From assembly GCA_964419225.1 (NCBI GenBank), contig CAYQPF010000185.1, forward strand, positions 1-8,661: a stretch of DNA of 8,661 bases, given 5' to 3'. Below, one piece after another: positions 6,651-8,661 of the stretch. The notes beneath the pieces were generated by a model. It was not told the origin of the DNA and did no database searches. It saw nothing but the letters and a program-made list of their open reading frames with translations. The translations under genes were made by a program, and so were the position numbers. Source of the stretch: CAYQPF01 sp964419225 (GTDB lineage Bacteria; Cloacimonadota; Cloacimonadia; Cloacimonadales; CAYQPF01). Numbering within the stretch: position 1 is the stretch's first letter; the number at the start of each line of letters is the position of its first letter.

Positions 6651-8003
6651 TTAAACGTGATGAGATTTTATTAGTTCATTACTAATTTTATTAAATCGCC
6701 ACAAAAATAAAAGAGCAGCAAAAACAAGTCCTAAAAGCAGGCCTATCCATACTCCCACGGCTCCCAGACCAAACACTGTCCCACATACATAACCAAGAGG
6801 GAGGCATATGAAATAGTATGAAATGACAGATAGCAGGAGAGGCATTTTTACATCGGAAAGTGCCCTCAGGCAAGCCAGACATGATAGTTGGATTGCATCA
6901 AATATTTGGAAAAGAGCAGAAATAATTAAAAGTTTGGCTGCAAGAGATCTTACTTCAGGATCACCTGTAAAGATTTGGGGAATGTAATCTTTGAATACAA
7001 TATACGCTACACCGCAAATTGACATCAGGGCCACACTGAGGTGTATGGCTGCAAAACCAGCTTTACGCATCGATTTAAAATCTCCATATCCGTATTGATG
7101 AGAAACCCTGATGGTTGCAGCAGCTCCAACCCCGAGGGCAAGCATAAATGAAAAACTGCTCATGCTCATTGCTACCTGATGTGACGCAAGTGCAATCTCG
7201 CCATTCCATCCAATCATTATTGCACTAAGGCTGAAAGCTGTAATCTCAACCAGATTCTGAAACGATAATGGAACTGACGTTTTGAGCACATCTTTTACAA
7301 GTTGCCAGTTGATGACGGGACGGGTAAAGTACTTTAGATACCTTTTATATATGTCTGTTTTTAAGAAGATAATAATAAACGATACAAGCATCATGAAACG
7401 ACTTATTGTAGTAGCCATGGCAGCTCCCTTTACCCCCATAGGTTCAATTCCAAAATGGCCGAAAATCAATACCCAGTTAAGGAATATATTAAGGAGGTTT
7501 GCAAATAAGGTAATGAACATTGCATATTTGGTTATCCCTATACCTTCTGAGAATTGCCTCATCCCAAAGAAAATCAGGGCAGGTAACATAGAAAACAGTA
7601 TAGTGAAATAGTACTCTTTACCTAAGGAGACAACCATTTCAGTTTGCCCCATAGAGCTCATAAATAAGCTCAACACAAACATAATCATTGTTAGAAGTAC
7701 AGATGCGGCAATAACCATTATCAGAGAATTTTGGAGTAACTGTCCGACTCGCTTGTGATCACCTTTCCCATAACTCTGACCTACATGTGGTGTAATTCCC
7801 TGTGTAAAACCTATTCCAAAGACAAGACCAAGTATAATTATTGAATTTGCAAAAGATACTCCTGCCAGTTCAGCTGTTCCCAGATGTCCAACCATGATAT
7901 TATCTGCAAGTTGTACGGTTATCTGTCCCGCCTGAGTCAGCATGACAGGAACAGCAACCTTAAGATTCCTTTTATAGAAGGGTATATACTCTCTGAAATT
8001 CAT
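6651..8003 (-). CDS. MATE-family (NorM-type) cation-coupled efflux transporter
   Basis: 450 residues, the usual MATE length, with about twelve membrane helices in two similar halves (about 1-225 and 226-450). It should export cationic drugs or metabolites across the inner membrane in exchange for Na+ or H+. Signature segments are PVMLTQAGQITVQLADNIMV (19-38) and NLVEITAF (250-257). The three acidic residues important in Vibrio NorM (D36, E255, D371) have counterparts at D34, E253 and D369 (FQIFDAIQ), which argues for the NorM branch and an intact ion site. The substrate cannot be read from sequence. ATG at 8003 is supported by the MNFREYIPFYKRNLK start typical of Bacteroidota homologues. A -7 element ends only 4 bases before the ATG, so the mRNA may be nearly leaderless. 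It is the first gene of the three-gene operon and divergent from the mutase. Confidence 0.93.
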   Translation of the reverse strand: MNFREYIPFYKRNLKVAVPVMLTQAGQITVQLADNIMVGHLGTAELAGVSFANSIIILGLVFGIGFTQGITPHVGQSYGKGDHKRVGQLLQNSLIMVIAASVLLTMIMFVLSLFMSSMGQTEMVVSLGKEYYFTILFSMLPALIFFGMRQFSEGIGITKYAMFITLFANLLNIFLNWVLIFGHFGIEPMGVKGAAMATTISRFMMLVSFIIIFLKTDIYKRYLKYFTRPVINWQLVKDVLKTSVPLSFQNLVEITAFSLSAIMIGWNGEIALASHQVAMSMSSFSFMLALGVGAAATIRVSHQYGYGDFKSMRKAGFAAIHLSVALMSICGVAYIVFKDYIPQIFTGDPEVRSLAAKLLIISALFQIFDAIQLSCLACLRALSDVKMPLLLSVISYYFICLPLGYVCGTVFGLGAVGVWIGLLLGLVFAALLFLWRFNKISNELIKSHHV

Positions 8004-8007
8004 GTCA

Positions 8008-8039
8008 CAAATATACTCTTCTTTGTCCGATATTTGAAA
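8008..8039 (-). promoter_or_regulatory. Candidate promoter of the MATE-GT39-methyltransferase operon
   Basis: On the minus strand, TTTC (8039-8036, three of four bases of TTTG), a 20-base spacer, and TATATTTG (8015-8008), an exact -7 match. The start would fall near 8004, one base before the MATE ATG, implying a leaderless or almost leaderless transcript. Its -33 element abuts that of the divergent mutase promoter. Confidence 0.5.
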
Positions 8040-8044
8040 ATCGG
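8027..8044. repeat. 18-bp imperfect palindrome between divergent promoters
   Basis: CCGATATTTGAAAATCGG: five perfect outer pairs (CCGAT/ATCGG), one A-A mismatch, then two T-A pairs around the centre. The symmetry axis falls between the -33 elements of the mutase and MATE promoters. It could be an operator for a dimeric regulator; no regulator gene is adjacent in the window. Confidence 0.35.
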
Positions 8045-8063
8045 CTATTATTCATTAAATTTG
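8033..8063 (+). promoter_or_regulatory. Bacteroidota-type promoter of the phospho-sugar mutase gene
   Basis: TTTG at 8033-8036, a 19-base spacer, and TAAATTTG at 8056-8063 match both halves of the consensus exactly. The predicted start is near 8067, giving a leader of about 22 AT-rich bases before the ATG at 8089. Confidence 0.7.
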
Positions 8064-8088
8064 TATATACGAGCTTAATATTTATTAT

Positions 8089-8661
8089 ATGTCTGTGAAT
8101 TATTTAGAAATAGCACAATCCTGGCTGGATGAAGGCTATGATATTGAGACAAGAGAACAGGTTCAAAAAATGATCGATAGTGATCCTAAGGAACTTGAAG
8201 ATTCATTTTACAGAAACCTGGAGTTTGGTACCGGAGGATTGAGAGGGGTTATGGGCGTCGGGACTAACAGAATGAACAAGTACACGGTTGGAATGGCAAC
8301 TCAGGGTCTTGTTAACTATATGAAGCATTCTTTTAAAGATAAAAGACATTTATCTGTTGCAATAGCATTTGATAACAGGAACAATAGTCAGTATTTTGCC
8401 CGGATAACTGCAAATGTGTTTGCTGCAAACGGATTTTTGGTATATCTTTTTGAAGAGTTGAGACCTACTCCGGAACTTAGCTTTGCAATAAGACACCTGG
8501 GTTGTGCGGGAGGAGTCATGGTAACAGCATCTCATAATCCAAAGGAATACAACGGGTACAAGGTATATTGGAGTGACGGGGCCCAGATTACTGCACCACA
8601 TGACGTGAATATAATTGATGAGGTACTTAAAATTGAGAAATTATCTCAGGTTAATTTTAAA
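8089..8661 (+). CDS. Phospho-sugar mutase (alpha-D-phosphohexomutase, PGM2-like), N-terminal part
   Basis: The first 191 codons are present; the gene runs off the right edge. The enzyme family interconverts sugar 1- and 6-phosphates (glucose, mannose or related), feeding glycan and glycogen synthesis from glycolysis in the cytoplasm. FGTGGLRGVMG (46-56) is the N-terminal family motif. VMVTASHNPKEYNGYKVYW (143-161) carries the phosphoserine loop TASHNP with S148 as the expected phosphorylated residue. AIAFDNRNNSQYFA (91-104) and RPTPELSFAI (125-134) are further conserved parts of domain 1. The N-terminal extension before GTGGLRG (about 46 residues) fits the longer PGM2/PgcA-type mutases of roughly 580 residues rather than the shorter ManB/GlmM type. 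The start at 8089 is supported by the promoter just upstream. No Shine-Dalgarno sequence. Metal-binding and sugar-selecting loops lie outside the window, so the substrate is open. Confidence 0.92.
   Translation, partial: MSVNYLEIAQSWLDEGYDIETREQVQKMIDSDPKELEDSFYRNLEFGTGGLRGVMGVGTNRMNKYTVGMATQGLVNYMKHSFKDKRHLSVAIAFDNRNNSQYFARITANVFAANGFLVYLFEELRPTPELSFAIRHLGCAGGVMVTASHNPKEYNGYKVYWSDGAQITAPHDVNIIDEVLKIEKLSQVNFK

Noticed and set aside
7282..7611. Plus-strand open frame of 109 codons
   Set aside because: It is antisense to the MATE gene, which has full-length family similarity and key residues; the plus-strand protein shows no recognisable domain.
1..8661. Search for mobile elements, CRISPR arrays, tRNA or rRNA genes, toxin-antitoxin pairs or defence genes
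   Set aside because: I saw no transposase or integrase motif, no regularly spaced repeat, no cloverleaf and no defence domain; gene content and base use look uniform and chromosomal.

Overview
The window is an AT-rich piece of a Bacteroidota (Bacteroidetes) chromosome, most like Bacteroidales or a relative. Four things point there: the HU arm motif RNISKNTT, the tiny PSGKKRKRHK-type basic protein directly after HU, start codons that all lack a Shine-Dalgarno sequence, and several copies of the phylum's promoter pattern TTTG-N19/20-TAnnTTTG. It reads as core chromosome. I see no insertion sequence, phage gene, CRISPR array, tRNA, rRNA or clear transferred island, and no stretch over 300 bases without a gene.

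Left part (1-1697, minus strand): the first 74 codons of lon (ATP-dependent protease) lie at the edge, preceded by a strong match to a sigma-54 promoter. Upstream of lon is a small Omp85-family outer-membrane protein with one POTRA domain and a barrel, starting at TTG.

Middle part (1698-3897, plus strand): a divergent intergenic region holds an exact-consensus promoter for HU. HU is followed by a 30-residue, extremely basic ribosome-associated protein (AURKAIP1/COX24-like), a 15-bp-stem terminator, and rng (RNase G/E family). The terminator hairpin contains a perfect -7 element, so the end of one transcript and the start of the next may overlap. The group is devoted to nucleic-acid housekeeping: nucleoid packing, the ribosome and RNA decay.

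Right part (3894-8003, minus strand): a very tight operon runs MATE transporter -> GT39 membrane glycosyltransferase -> THUMP-like methyltransferase, with a 1-bp gap and then a 4-bp ATGA overlap. Its last gene meets rng tail to tail, the two stop codons sharing bases. I see no common pathway for the three proteins.

Right edge (8089-8661, plus strand): the first 191 codons of a phospho-sugar mutase, divergent from MATE. The two promoters of this 85-bp gap are back to back, with abutting -33 elements centred in an 18-bp imperfect palindrome. I found no clearly new multi-gene system. The most interesting points are regulatory: the sigma-54-like lon promoter, the terminator/promoter overlap before rng, and the shared divergent control region.
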